From contig CAVYDG010000015.1 in the NCBI GenBank assembly GCA_963767245.1, positions 1 to 64,000 of the forward strand: a DNA stretch of 64,000 nt, read 5' to 3'. Positions 18,264-25,566 of the stretch are shown piece after piece. Under the pieces are notes generated by a model. That model was not told the origin of the DNA. It saw only the letters and a program-made list of their open reading frames with translations, and searched no databases. The translations under genes were made by a program, and so were the position numbers. Source of the DNA: Roseiarcus sp963767245. GTDB taxonomy: Bacteria; Pseudomonadota; Alphaproteobacteria; Rhizobiales; Beijerinckiaceae. The first letter of the stretch is position 1, and each line of letters starts with the position of its first letter.

Positions 18264-19199
18264 TCACCCCGCAATCGGCAGATCGTCTCTGACGCGCCCG
18301 CCGACGGTCGCCATGAAGCTTGCGGAAAACGCGCCAATCAGCAGCGATATGAACGCCCACAGGGCCACATAGACGCCGGTTTTGCGCGCGGCATCGGCTG
18401 CGGCTTTCGCAATGTCGATCGCCTTATCCTTCGCGTTCTTCGCCTGTTCGACCACCTCGGACACCCGCTTATCCGCGTCCGCTTGGCTCAAGCCAGTACG
18501 GGCCGCTACGACCTGTGCAACGTAAGCCTTGTCTGCAGCCGGCATCTCGCCGGATAGGGCGTCGGTAGTAAGAATTCGTCCCACCTCAGCCCGCGCCGCG
18601 GCTGGATCGCCCGAGGTATCCGGATGATCAGTGCGAAATAGCATGTCAGTAAAATACGCTGCCGAGCTCCCCTCGCTTGAGGCCGCCTGACCGGCAGTTT
18701 GAGCCGCCGGTGCCCCGACCGCAGTTCCGGCGGCCCCTAGGGCGGCGCCGCCCGCGTGCGCGGCTCCGCTCACTACGGACGCCGCGCCGGACGTCAGCAG
18801 CCACGCGGTTACAATCGCGCCCACACCCCAGACGATGAGGCCGTGGGCCGTGTCGCGAAAATAGACCTCATCTGTGTGGACGCTGACCCAACGAGTGCGC
18901 AGGCGACCCGCCAGATAACCGCCGACTCCCGATGCGAACAGTTGAACAGCGATGAACCAGGCCGCGGCGAGGATACCGAAGGCCGTAACCGAGACGTTGT
19001 TGTTGGACCACGGAGAGACTGATACGAGGCCGATGCCGGCGCCGAGCATTAGCAGCGCAAGAGATAGAGCCGACGCGACAAACGCGCCCGCAATAATCGC
19101 ACCCCACGACACCGCCGAGGCCCCGCTTTCAAGACCGCCTGGTTCTTCTTGCGCATTCAACATGGCATTGGAACGGGCATTCAAAGCCGCGTTGGACAT
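18264..19199 (-). CDS. PhnA-like conserved membrane protein
   Basis: 311 residues from ATG 19199 behind aaggag. Hydrophobic helices: about 32-56 (WGAIIAGAFVASALSLALLM), 70-95, 115-150 and a final one near 282-303 (ALWAFISLLIGAFSASFMAT). Between them lies a soluble loop with VGRILTTDALSGEMPAADKA and a helical VSEVVEQAKNAKDKAIDIAK stretch. This architecture is common in Bradyrhizobium-type genomes, where it is often labelled PhnA-like without evidence; the function is unknown. A 25-residue partner peptide lies 46 bp upstream, probably in the same transcript. Confidence 0.72.
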   Translation of the reverse strand: MSNAALNARSNAMLNAQEEPGGLESGASAVSWGAIIAGAFVASALSLALLMLGAGIGLVSVSPWSNNNVSVTAFGILAAAWFIAVQLFASGVGGYLAGRLRTRWVSVHTDEVYFRDTAHGLIVWGVGAIVTAWLLTSGAASVVSGAAHAGGAALGAAGTAVGAPAAQTAGQAASSEGSSAAYFTDMLFRTDHPDTSGDPAAARAEVGRILTTDALSGEMPAADKAYVAQVVAARTGLSQADADKRVSEVVEQAKNAKDKAIDIAKAAADAARKTGVYVALWAFISLLIGAFSASFMATVGGRVRDDLPIAG

Positions 19200-19245
19200 A
19201 GAAGCTCCTTGGAAATCGAGAGTGAAGGCAGAGGACGACGCAGTG

Positions 19246-19323
19246 TCAGTGGTACAAAAGAGCGATGATTATGATTATGGGAATTGGCACGCCAAGCAGC
19301 CAAAGCAGTATCGAGCGGCCCAT
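19246..19323 (-). CDS. 25-aa membrane peptide (MGRSILLWLLGVP type)
   Basis: ATG 19323 stands 5 bp behind a perfect aggagg; stop TGA 19246-19248. The sequence MGRSILLWLLGVPIPIIIII then ALLYH is a one-helix peptide. Near-identical peptides (MGRSILLWLLGVPIPIIIL) are common but usually unannotated in rhizobia and their relatives. Its function is unknown. It lies directly upstream of the PhnA-like membrane protein and may be co-transcribed. Confidence 0.72.
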   Translation of the reverse strand: MGRSILLWLLGVPIPIIIIIALLYH

Positions 19324-19403
19324 GTGCGCCTCCTTTTTGTTTCAGTTTTCGAATCGTGGCGCCTATTAAACGGGCAAGCTATCGGTTTCGTTCCGCGATA
19401 ATC

Positions 19404-19775
19404 TCACCACGTCTCGAATGCTCGCTTGACCTTCTCCAGGAAGGCTGCCCGCTTCTCAGCGGTGGAATGGTCCATATCGTAATAGGCGAGGTAATCGCAG
19501 CGAACGGCGTGGCCTGGCACTGACCGCACGAGGCGCTTCACCACGCGCTTGGGCGGATCTCCAAGCAAGAACGTAGTCGAGCGATTAGCGCCATAGGTGC
19601 AAACCGCAGCGAGCTTTCGCAGCTTCGGCAAGTTCGGGGCCGGCGCGCCGTCGGGGCCGGTCGTAAAGCTTACTCCCGGAATGAAGACGCGGTCGAAGAA
19701 GCCTTTTAGGATCGCAGGAAACCCCTCGTTCCAAACCGGATAGATGAGAACCAGCGCTTCTACCGCCAATAGCCG
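19404..19775 (-). pseudogene. flavodoxin-fold NAD(P)H dehydrogenase, N-terminus lost at IS3 element
   Basis: EALVLIYPVWNEGFPAILKG then FFDRVFIPGVSF is the core of the Flavodoxin_2 family (NQO-type quinone reductases and MdaB/KefF relatives). The frame reaches the stop at 19404 intact, but the first 60-70 residues with the FMN phosphate loop are missing where the IS3-family element starts (19776). The sequence beyond the other IS end does not supply the missing part, so the IS insertion was followed by rearrangement. Confidence 0.75.
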
Positions 19776-19858
19776 TGTCCGACGTCAGCGCCTTTGAGAC
19801 AGCGTGAGGTTTTCAAGTAGGGAGGATTTCTGGATCATCGTAGCCGCAAGGAGCGAAG

Positions 19859-20233
19859 ATGAGACAGAAATCCGGGCCGGAAAAGCAGCCGGCGGAAGAC
19901 GCGATCAGGGACATTCGGCGCGCGACGCGTCGACACTTTTCAGCTGAAGAGAAGATCCGCATCGTGCTGGAAGGGCTACGCGGAGAGGAGAGCATAGCCG
20001 AGCTCTGCCGCCGCGAGGGCATCGCCTCATCGATGTACTATGGCTGGTCGAAGGAGTTCCTTGAGGCCGGTAAAAGGCGGCTCGCCGGCGACACGGCGCG
20101 CGCTGCGACCTCTGACGAGGTGAAGGATCTTCGGCGCGAGGCGCAAGCCTTGAAGGAGGTCGTCGCCGATCTGACCCTCGAAAACCGACTGCTCAAAAAA
20201 AGCATGATCGCGGATGGGGGAGACGAGGCATGA
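19859..20233 (+). CDS. IS3-family OrfA
   Basis: 124 residues with a helix-turn-helix typical of IS3 OrfA (RRHFSAEEKIRIVLEGLRGE, ELCRREGIASSMYYGWSKEF) and a C-terminal leucine-rich coiled coil (LRREAQALKEVVADLTLENR LLKK) used for OrfA/OrfAB pairing. ATG 19859 follows aaggag. It overlaps the start of orfB by 4 bp; in this family a programmed shift can make an OrfAB fusion transposase. Confidence 0.88.
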   Translation: MRQKSGPEKQPAEDAIRDIRRATRRHFSAEEKIRIVLEGLRGEESIAELCRREGIASSMYYGWSKEFLEAGKRRLAGDTARAATSDEVKDLRREAQALKEVVADLTLENRLLKKSMIADGGDEA

Positions 20234-21215
20234 GATATTCCGCATCCGACAAGATCGAGATCATCCGGCTGGTCGAGCAATCCCATTTGCCGGCTCGACG
20301 CACGCTGGAGAAACTCGGCACTCCCAGATCGTCTTTCTACCGCTGGTATGATCGGTATCAAGGCGGCGGACCGGAAGGCCCTCGCGGATCGCCCCTCACG
20401 GCCGGATCGGGTCTGGAACCGCATCCCAGAGGCTATCCGCAGCCAGATTGTCGACCTGGCGCTGGATCAACCCGAGCTCAGCCCGCGGGAACTGGCGGTG
20501 CGCTTCACCGACGAGGCAGAATATTTTCGTCTCAGAGGCGTCGGTCTATCGGCTTCTGAAAGCGCACGATCTTATCACCAGCCCGGCTTACATCGTCATC
20601 AAAGCGGCCGAGGAATTCAGGGACAAGACCACGGCGCCCAACCAGCTCTGGCAGACCGACTTCACCTATCTCAAGATCACGGGCTGGGGCTGGTACTACC
20701 TCTCGACCGTGCTGGACGACTTCTCGCGCTTCATTATCGCCTGGAAGCTCTGCGCGACGATGAAAGCGCAGGACGTCACGGCCACACTCGATCTGGCGCT
20801 CGCGGCCTCCGGGCTCGATCACATGACCGTCGTTCACCGACCGCGCCTGCTGTCGGATAACGGCTCGTCATATGTCGCGAGCGATCTGGCCGATTGGCTG
20901 GACAAGCAGAACATCGAGCATGTCCGCGGAGCGCCCTACCATCCGCAGACCCAGGGCAAAATCGAGCGCTGGCATCAAACGCTCAAGAACCGCATCCTGC
21001 TTGAGCACTACTACCTGCCCGGCGATCTCGAACGCCAGGTCGCCGCCTTCGTGGCGCACTACAACCATGCCCGCTATCACGAGAGCCTCGACAATCTTAC
21101 CCCGGCTGACGTCTACTTCGGGCGCGCTGAGGCCATCCTCCTCAAACGCGAAAGGATCAAACGCCAGACAATCGCAAACCGTCGTCGCTTGCAGCATCAA
21201 CTGAAAGCCGCATAA
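20230..21215 (+). pseudogene. IS3-family transposase OrfB, two frameshifts
   Basis: Three frames together cover OrfB. The first has MRYSASDKIEIIRLVEQSHL, the second ALADRPSRPDRVWNRIPEAI, and the third VSEASVYRLLKAHDL followed by the rve integrase core (QLWQTDFTYLKI with first Asp, LLSDNGSSYVA with second Asp, HPQTQGKIERWHQTLKNRIL with Glu). Removing one G at 20377-20378 and one T from TTTT 20524-20527 restores a continuous 327-residue protein. Unless these are sequencing errors, the element cannot move by itself. Confidence 0.88.
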
Positions 21216-21354
21216 TCTCAATCACAGATGATCCAGAGCCTCCCTTCTGGAAGCCGGCAATATGTCTCAAATCATCTGACGACGGACACCCGGCGCTTGC
21301 TGCGTTGAGGAAATAGACTGGCGCTATTCGGCTTTGGCAATGGCAATCGGAGCA

Positions 21355-21406
21355 ATACGCGCGCGCGGGACGACTTGATGCGACCGATACGCGCGCGCGT
21401 GCGCGC
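21355..21406. repeat. paired alternating purine-pyrimidine tracts
   Basis: ATACGCGCGCGCG occurs at 21355-21367 and again at 21387-21399, the second extended to ATACGCGCGCGCGTGCGCGC, twenty strictly alternating bases. Such tracts can adopt Z-DNA under negative supercoiling. They lie between the IS3 end and the lipoprotein gene. Confidence 0.6.
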
Positions 21407-21599
21407 TAGTTCGATGACCGAGGCTTCCAGCCGCGCTGAGAGACGGCTGGCGCTATCCCCATCTGACATGTTCGCTTAACGTCGATCGAGACGCCTCGGC
21501 GACTGACTCGACCGCCTCCGCAAATCGCGCCACACCGACACCGCTCCCGGGGTGAAACCCCAGACGGCAACAGTCGTGTAGAGGGCGCTCTTGTGTTCT

Positions 21600-21845
21600 C
21601 TAATGACAGGTATGGTAGTGAACGTGGCCATATCGGTCGTGGTAGCGGCAGCGATGGCCAGGACCGCCGAGCACAGAGCCGGGCCGAGTCGCCACCGCGC
21701 CTACAGCGCCGCCGACCACTGCTCCGACCGGACCGCCGATCGCTGCGCCCGCGACGACGCCGCCGGCCGTCCCCACGGTCTGCGTGGGGGTGGCGCAAGC
21801 GCCAAGCGCAAGGCACCCCAACGCAACAAGAGCGATTTTGTTCAT
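21600..21845 (-). CDS. glycine-zipper lipoprotein, 81 aa
   Basis: ATG 21845 follows aggagg with a 7-bp gap. A lipoprotein signal MNKIALVALGCLALGAC with lipobox LGAC (Cys 17) is followed by a glycine-zipper helix (VAGAAIGGPVGAVVGGAVGA) and a His/Tyr-rich end (CRYHDRYGHVHYHTCH) that could bind metal. Small outer-membrane or periplasmic lipoproteins of this type are widespread in alphaproteobacteria; function is unknown. No operon partner is evident. Confidence 0.78.
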   Translation of the reverse strand: MNKIALVALGCLALGACATPTQTVGTAGGVVAGAAIGGPVGAVVGGAVGAVATRPGSVLGGPGHRCRYHDRYGHVHYHTCH

Positions 21846-21949
21846 ACCTGATCCTCCCTGCCGACACTGATAATCGATAACAGAAAAAAGCGGTCTTTGC
21901 TCCGCAATTTATCTAGAGAAACACTCACCGGTATCTGACCGCCACCCTT

Positions 21950-22093
21950 CAGATGCGTCGTTCGTTTCATTGACTATAAGCCCGTTAAGCTCGACGTCTA
22001 CGGCGGCCTGATGGTCTCGAACGTGTGCGGAGGATTGCGAATTTCTATACGCAAAACGTCGACCCGACAATCGGCCTGCGCATCCCCTTCTAA
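21950..22093 (+). pseudogene. 3' remnant of an outer-membrane porin-like gene
   Basis: The frame VRFIDYKPVKLDVYGGLMVS NVCGGL, then after one missing G near 22034-22038, ANFYTQNVDPTIGLRIPF and TAA 22091-22093. The last beta strands with a terminal phenylalanine resemble alphaproteobacterial porins (DYK.VKR.D.Y.G.M.SNV...TN.DPT.G.R..F). Nothing upstream continues the barrel. This is a decayed tail of uncertain family. Confidence 0.5.
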
Positions 22094-22552
22094 AACAAGC
22101 ATCTCGATTTGGAGTGACCACTGAGCGTCGACACGGGACATTGCCCGGAACGGCTCATGGGATCCCTTAGCGACGACTTACTGTGTCTGCTTCCCGTCAA
22201 CTCCTGCAGTCGGCTTCGCGCAAATAGCGGCCATTACGGCAAATGGGTCAACGCAGTGGGATCCGGACGCTCGAAGAATGGGCCGTCGTGCATTTCAGCT
22301 TGGGGTTGAATAACGTACCAAAAGGTGGATACGTTGATCTAAAGCCGGACAAAGCGAGACGACCGGCCATCCGGCGACCGGCGAGCCCTAGGAAGCGAGA
22401 TTTTCAGAGGCGGGATAAACATAGGTCGAACAGCAGTTGCCGCCCTTCCACAGGGACGGGGAATTGGGAGTATTTCCGTCGCCTGCGCCGCGCTCCGGTC
22501 GAAATCAATCCACTGCAAAACGATTTGGGACCAAGAATACGAACTGAGGGCT
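22094..22552. other. no convincing gene; possible promoter region of the catabolic operon
   Basis: No reading frame here resembles a protein. It must hold the promoter of the eleven-gene operon starting at 22553 unless transcription enters from elsewhere, but I see no clear -35/-10 pair or operator palindrome. Confidence 0.4.
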
Positions 22553-23425
22553 ATGAAGGTTGCGACCTACCGAGTGGGCGGCGAGCGGCGCGTCGGCATC
22601 GTGGACGAGCGCAGACAAACCGTCACGGCGTTCGATGTACCCGAATCCGAAGCGCTGATCGGCGTCCTCGCCCTGATCGACCGCCCCACTCTGCCGGACG
22701 TCCTGTCGCCGATGCCCTTGCGCGAGGCGACTCTGGATGCGCCGATCCCGCGCCCACGCCGGAACATCTTTTGCGTGGGCAAGAACTACCACGAGCACGC
22801 GCATGAATTCGCGGCAAGCGGCTTTGATTCCAGCGCCGCTTCGGGCGCGGTGCCGAAGCACCCGATCATCTTCTCGAAGGTGCCCGATTGCGTCATTGCG
22901 CATCACGATCCCGTGTCGATCGACCATAAGGTCTCCGAGGCCATCGACTACGAAGCTGAACTCGGGGTCATCATCGGCAAGGGCGGACGCGGCATCACGG
23001 CGGCGAACGCGTTCGATCACGTCTGGGGCTACACGATCATTAACGACGTGACTGCGCGAGACCTTCAGGGTCTCTACAGCCAATGGCTGATCGGCAAGTC
23101 GCAGGACACGTTCTGTCCGATGGGTCCATGGGCCGTGACCCGCGACGAGATCGACCTCAAGGACACCATGGTCCGGTGCTGGATCAACGGCGAGCTCCGG
23201 CAGAGTGCCAATACGAGGGACCTGATTTTCGACGTGCCGACGATCATCGAGACGATTTCAGCAGGCGTCAAGCTGATGCCCGGCGACGTGATTGCTACGG
23301 GAACGCCGGCGGGCGTCGGGATCGGCTTCAAGCCGCCAAAATATCTCGTTCCCGGCGATGTCGCGCGGATCGAGATTGCCGGAATCGGCATCCTCGAAAA
23401 CGAATTCAGCGCGGCGCGCCCATGA
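22553..23425 (+). CDS. fumarylacetoacetate hydrolase-family protein
   Basis: 290 residues; ATG 22553 after gaggg. N-terminal domain (1-70), then the FAH catalytic fold: IFCVGKNYHEHAHEF, HPIIFSKVPDCVIAHHDPV, metal ligands in IDYEAELGVIIGKGGRGI and VWGYTIINDVTARDLQ, FCPMGPWAVTRDEIDL, and MPGDVIATGTPAGVGIGFKP. Family members cleave C-C bonds of acylpyruvates or decarboxylate/hydrate oxo-acids with Mg2+ or Mn2+. It is first in a tightly coupled operon and overlaps the next gene by 4 bp (ATGA). Substrate is unknown; the context suggests a late step of aromatic or cyclic compound breakdown. Confidence 0.88.
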   Translation: MKVATYRVGGERRVGIVDERRQTVTAFDVPESEALIGVLALIDRPTLPDVLSPMPLREATLDAPIPRPRRNIFCVGKNYHEHAHEFAASGFDSSAASGAVPKHPIIFSKVPDCVIAHHDPVSIDHKVSEAIDYEAELGVIIGKGGRGITAANAFDHVWGYTIINDVTARDLQGLYSQWLIGKSQDTFCPMGPWAVTRDEIDLKDTMVRCWINGELRQSANTRDLIFDVPTIIETISAGVKLMPGDVIATGTPAGVGIGFKPPKYLVPGDVARIEIAGIGILENEFSAARP

Positions 23426-24201
23426 GCGGCGCGGCGCTCGGTCAGATCCAGCTCGAGATCGATGGCGAGGGACCGCCGATCGTCTTTCTGCACGGGCTCG
23501 GCGCCAGCTCGAGCTCCTTCCAGCCGCTGCTCGATTCGCTCGGCGGCTTCCGGTGCATCCGCCCCGATCTGCCGGGCGCGGGGCGATCCTCCCTGCCCTT
23601 CGCCAAGATCACGATGGAGTCGCTGGTCGAGGCCGTGGGCGAGATCTTGAGGACCGTCGCAGGGGCGCCGGCGCATCTCGTGGCGCATTCGATGGGAACG
23701 CTCGTCGCCTTGCATGTCGCCGCAGTGGCGCCGGACACCGTCCTGAGCCTCACGCTGTTCGGCCCGATCGGGGCGCCCGGAGACGCCGCGCGCGAGCGGC
23801 TCCGGGAGCGCGCCCGTCTCGTCAGGCAGAACGGGATGATCGCAGTCGCCGACGCCGTTGCGGCGGCTGGGCTCTCGACGGCCACAAAGTCCATCAATCC
23901 CATCGCCCTCGCCTATGTCCGGGAAAGCCATTTGCGCCAAGACCCAGAGGGCTTCGCCCAATCTTGCGAGGCGCTGGCGGCCGCCGGAGGGGTCGACCTC
24001 CGCCGCCTGCGCCCCCCGGCGCTTCTCGTGACCGGCGAGGACGATCCGATCGCTCCCCCGACGGCCGTGCAAGCCCTTGCGGACGCGATCAAGAGCGCTA
24101 AGGTCAGGATTCTGGCGCGCTGCGGCCATTGGACGCCGCTCGAAGAGCCGAAGCAATGCGCACGGCTGGCGTCCGATTATATCCGGGCGTTCGCGTCCTG
24201 A
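23422..24201 (+). CDS. alpha/beta-fold hydrolase
   Basis: 259 residues. ATG 23422 overlaps the stop of the FAH gene; a longer upstream frame is a shadow of that gene. Oxyanion HGLGASS (about 24-30), nucleophile Ser 90 in AHSMGTL, acid in LVTGEDDPIAPP (about 213) and His in RCGHWTPLEEP (about 241) form a standard triad. It resembles ring-fission product hydrolases and enol-lactonases (MhpC/PcaD-like), cytoplasmic. Translational coupling to the FAH protein suggests consecutive steps. Confidence 0.85.
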   Translation: MSGAALGQIQLEIDGEGPPIVFLHGLGASSSSFQPLLDSLGGFRCIRPDLPGAGRSSLPFAKITMESLVEAVGEILRTVAGAPAHLVAHSMGTLVALHVAAVAPDTVLSLTLFGPIGAPGDAARERLRERARLVRQNGMIAVADAVAAAGLSTATKSINPIALAYVRESHLRQDPEGFAQSCEALAAAGGVDLRRLRPPALLVTGEDDPIAPPTAVQALADAIKSAKVRILARCGHWTPLEEPKQCARLASDYIRAFAS

Positions 24202-24252
24202 ACTGATCGCAGCGTCTGAGAGCGGCGAACCAACACGGGAGGAGAAATCGCG

Positions 24253-25566
24253 ATGGCGGACGACAGGATCGGCGGATCGAACGGCGTCGTTTTCACCAAC
24301 GTGCGCATTATCGACGGCTCCGGCGACTATCCCTACAGCGGCGAGGTCGTCGTCCAGGGCAATCGGATCCGGCAGGTGACGAAGGGCGCATCGCGCCTGT
24401 CGCACGGCCAGGGCGCAGGCGGGCAGACAGTCATCGACGGGATGGGCGCGACGCTGATGCCCGGTCTTTGCGACGCGCATTTGCACCTCTCGTGGAATAA
24501 TGCGCCTGGGATCGACCCGATCCAGATGATGCCTCCCGAGGAGCACACGCTGGTCACCGCGCAAATGGCCAAGCTCGTGCTCGACGCCGGCTTCACCGCG
24601 GGACGCGGCGCGGCCGCGGCCAAGCCCCGCCTCGACGTCGTCGTCCGCAACGCCATCAATCAGGGCATGATACCAGGCCCGCGCTATCTGGCCGCAGGGC
24701 CGGAGATCACGACTGTCGGCGGCCTCGGCGACTCCGCTCCCTCCCACATCCCGCACGAAGGCCTCAATCTCGGCATCGTCGTCTCCGGTCCCGAGGAGGT
24801 TCGGCGCACGGTGCGGACGCTGATCAAATATGGCGTCGACACGATCAAACTCAATCTTTCGGGCGAAGAGATCACCGGGATGGCGGCCGAAGAAACACCG
24901 ATGTCCGAGGAAGAGGTGGCCATGGCGGTGCGCGAGGCGAAGCTCCGCAACAAGAGCCTGTCGGCCCATGCGCGCTCGTCCGGCTCGATCAAGCAATGCG
25001 TGCGCCACGGCATAGCGAATATTTATCACGCCTCGTTCGCCGACGAAGAGGCGCTGGACATGCTTGAAGCGGCCAAGGACAGACATTTCGTCGCCCCGGG
25101 CCTCGCATGGCTCATCAATACCGCGCGCAACGCGGGCGAATATGGCATCAAGCCAGGAACCCCGATGACCATGCGATACGAACGCGAACTCGAGCATGCT
25201 GTCGAAACCTGCCGAAAAATGCATCGTCGCGGCATTCGCGTATTGATCGGCGGCGACTACGGATTCGCCTGGACGCCTCAGGGCACCAATGCGAAGGATC
25301 TCGAGTATTTTGTCGACTTGCTCGGCTTCTCGCCGATGGAGGCGCTTGTCGCCGCGACCCGCCTCGGCGGCGAGATCATGGGGATGGGGAACGAACTCGG
25401 CATGATCAAGCAGGGCTATCTTGCCGACCTGCTGCTGGTCGATGGCGACCCGGCCGCCAATGTCCGCGTCCTGCAGGACAAGACGCGCCTCCTCGCGATT
25501 ATGAAGGACGGCGAGTTCCATAAGGCGCCCAGGATGAATGAACAGCGCCGGCGGCTTACTGCGTGA
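24253..25566 (+). CDS. metal-dependent amidohydrolase
   Basis: 437 residues; ATG 24253 behind gggagga. A complete amidohydrolase-superfamily TIM barrel: HxH metal ligands in CDAHLHLSW (His 76, 78), carboxylated-Lys candidate in DTIKLNLSGEEITG, His in LSAHARSSGSI and in IANIYHASFADE, Asp in LIGGDYGFAW, and the closing beta domain GYLADLLLVDGDPAANV. Imidazolonepropionase/prolidase-like members hydrolyse cyclic amides, lactams or N-acyl compounds. The gene end overlaps the permease start (GTGA). It could open the ring or amide bond of the imported compound; the substrate cannot be read from sequence. Confidence 0.87.
   Translation: MADDRIGGSNGVVFTNVRIIDGSGDYPYSGEVVVQGNRIRQVTKGASRLSHGQGAGGQTVIDGMGATLMPGLCDAHLHLSWNNAPGIDPIQMMPPEEHTLVTAQMAKLVLDAGFTAGRGAAAAKPRLDVVVRNAINQGMIPGPRYLAAGPEITTVGGLGDSAPSHIPHEGLNLGIVVSGPEEVRRTVRTLIKYGVDTIKLNLSGEEITGMAAEETPMSEEEVAMAVREAKLRNKSLSAHARSSGSIKQCVRHGIANIYHASFADEEALDMLEAAKDRHFVAPGLAWLINTARNAGEYGIKPGTPMTMRYERELEHAVETCRKMHRRGIRVLIGGDYGFAWTPQGTNAKDLEYFVDLLGFSPMEALVAATRLGGEIMGMGNELGMIKQGYLADLLLVDGDPAANVRVLQDKTRLLAIMKDGEFHKAPRMNEQRRRLTA

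Larger units (their letters stand above)
19776..21288 (+). mobile_element. IS3-family insertion sequence
   Basis: The left end TGTCCGACGTCAGCGCCTTT (from 19776; continues gagaca) pairs with the reversed right end TGTCCGTCGTCAGATGATTT (ending 21288; continues gagaca): 20 of 26 bases match. The element is 1513 bp and carries orfA and orfB in the usual order with a GCATGA overlap. No clear target-site duplication is seen (flanks agccg and cccgg). Confidence 0.82.

Noticed and set aside
23074..25521. 815-codon minus-strand frame
   Set aside because: It covers three plus-strand genes with full catalytic motifs; its own sequence has no family features.
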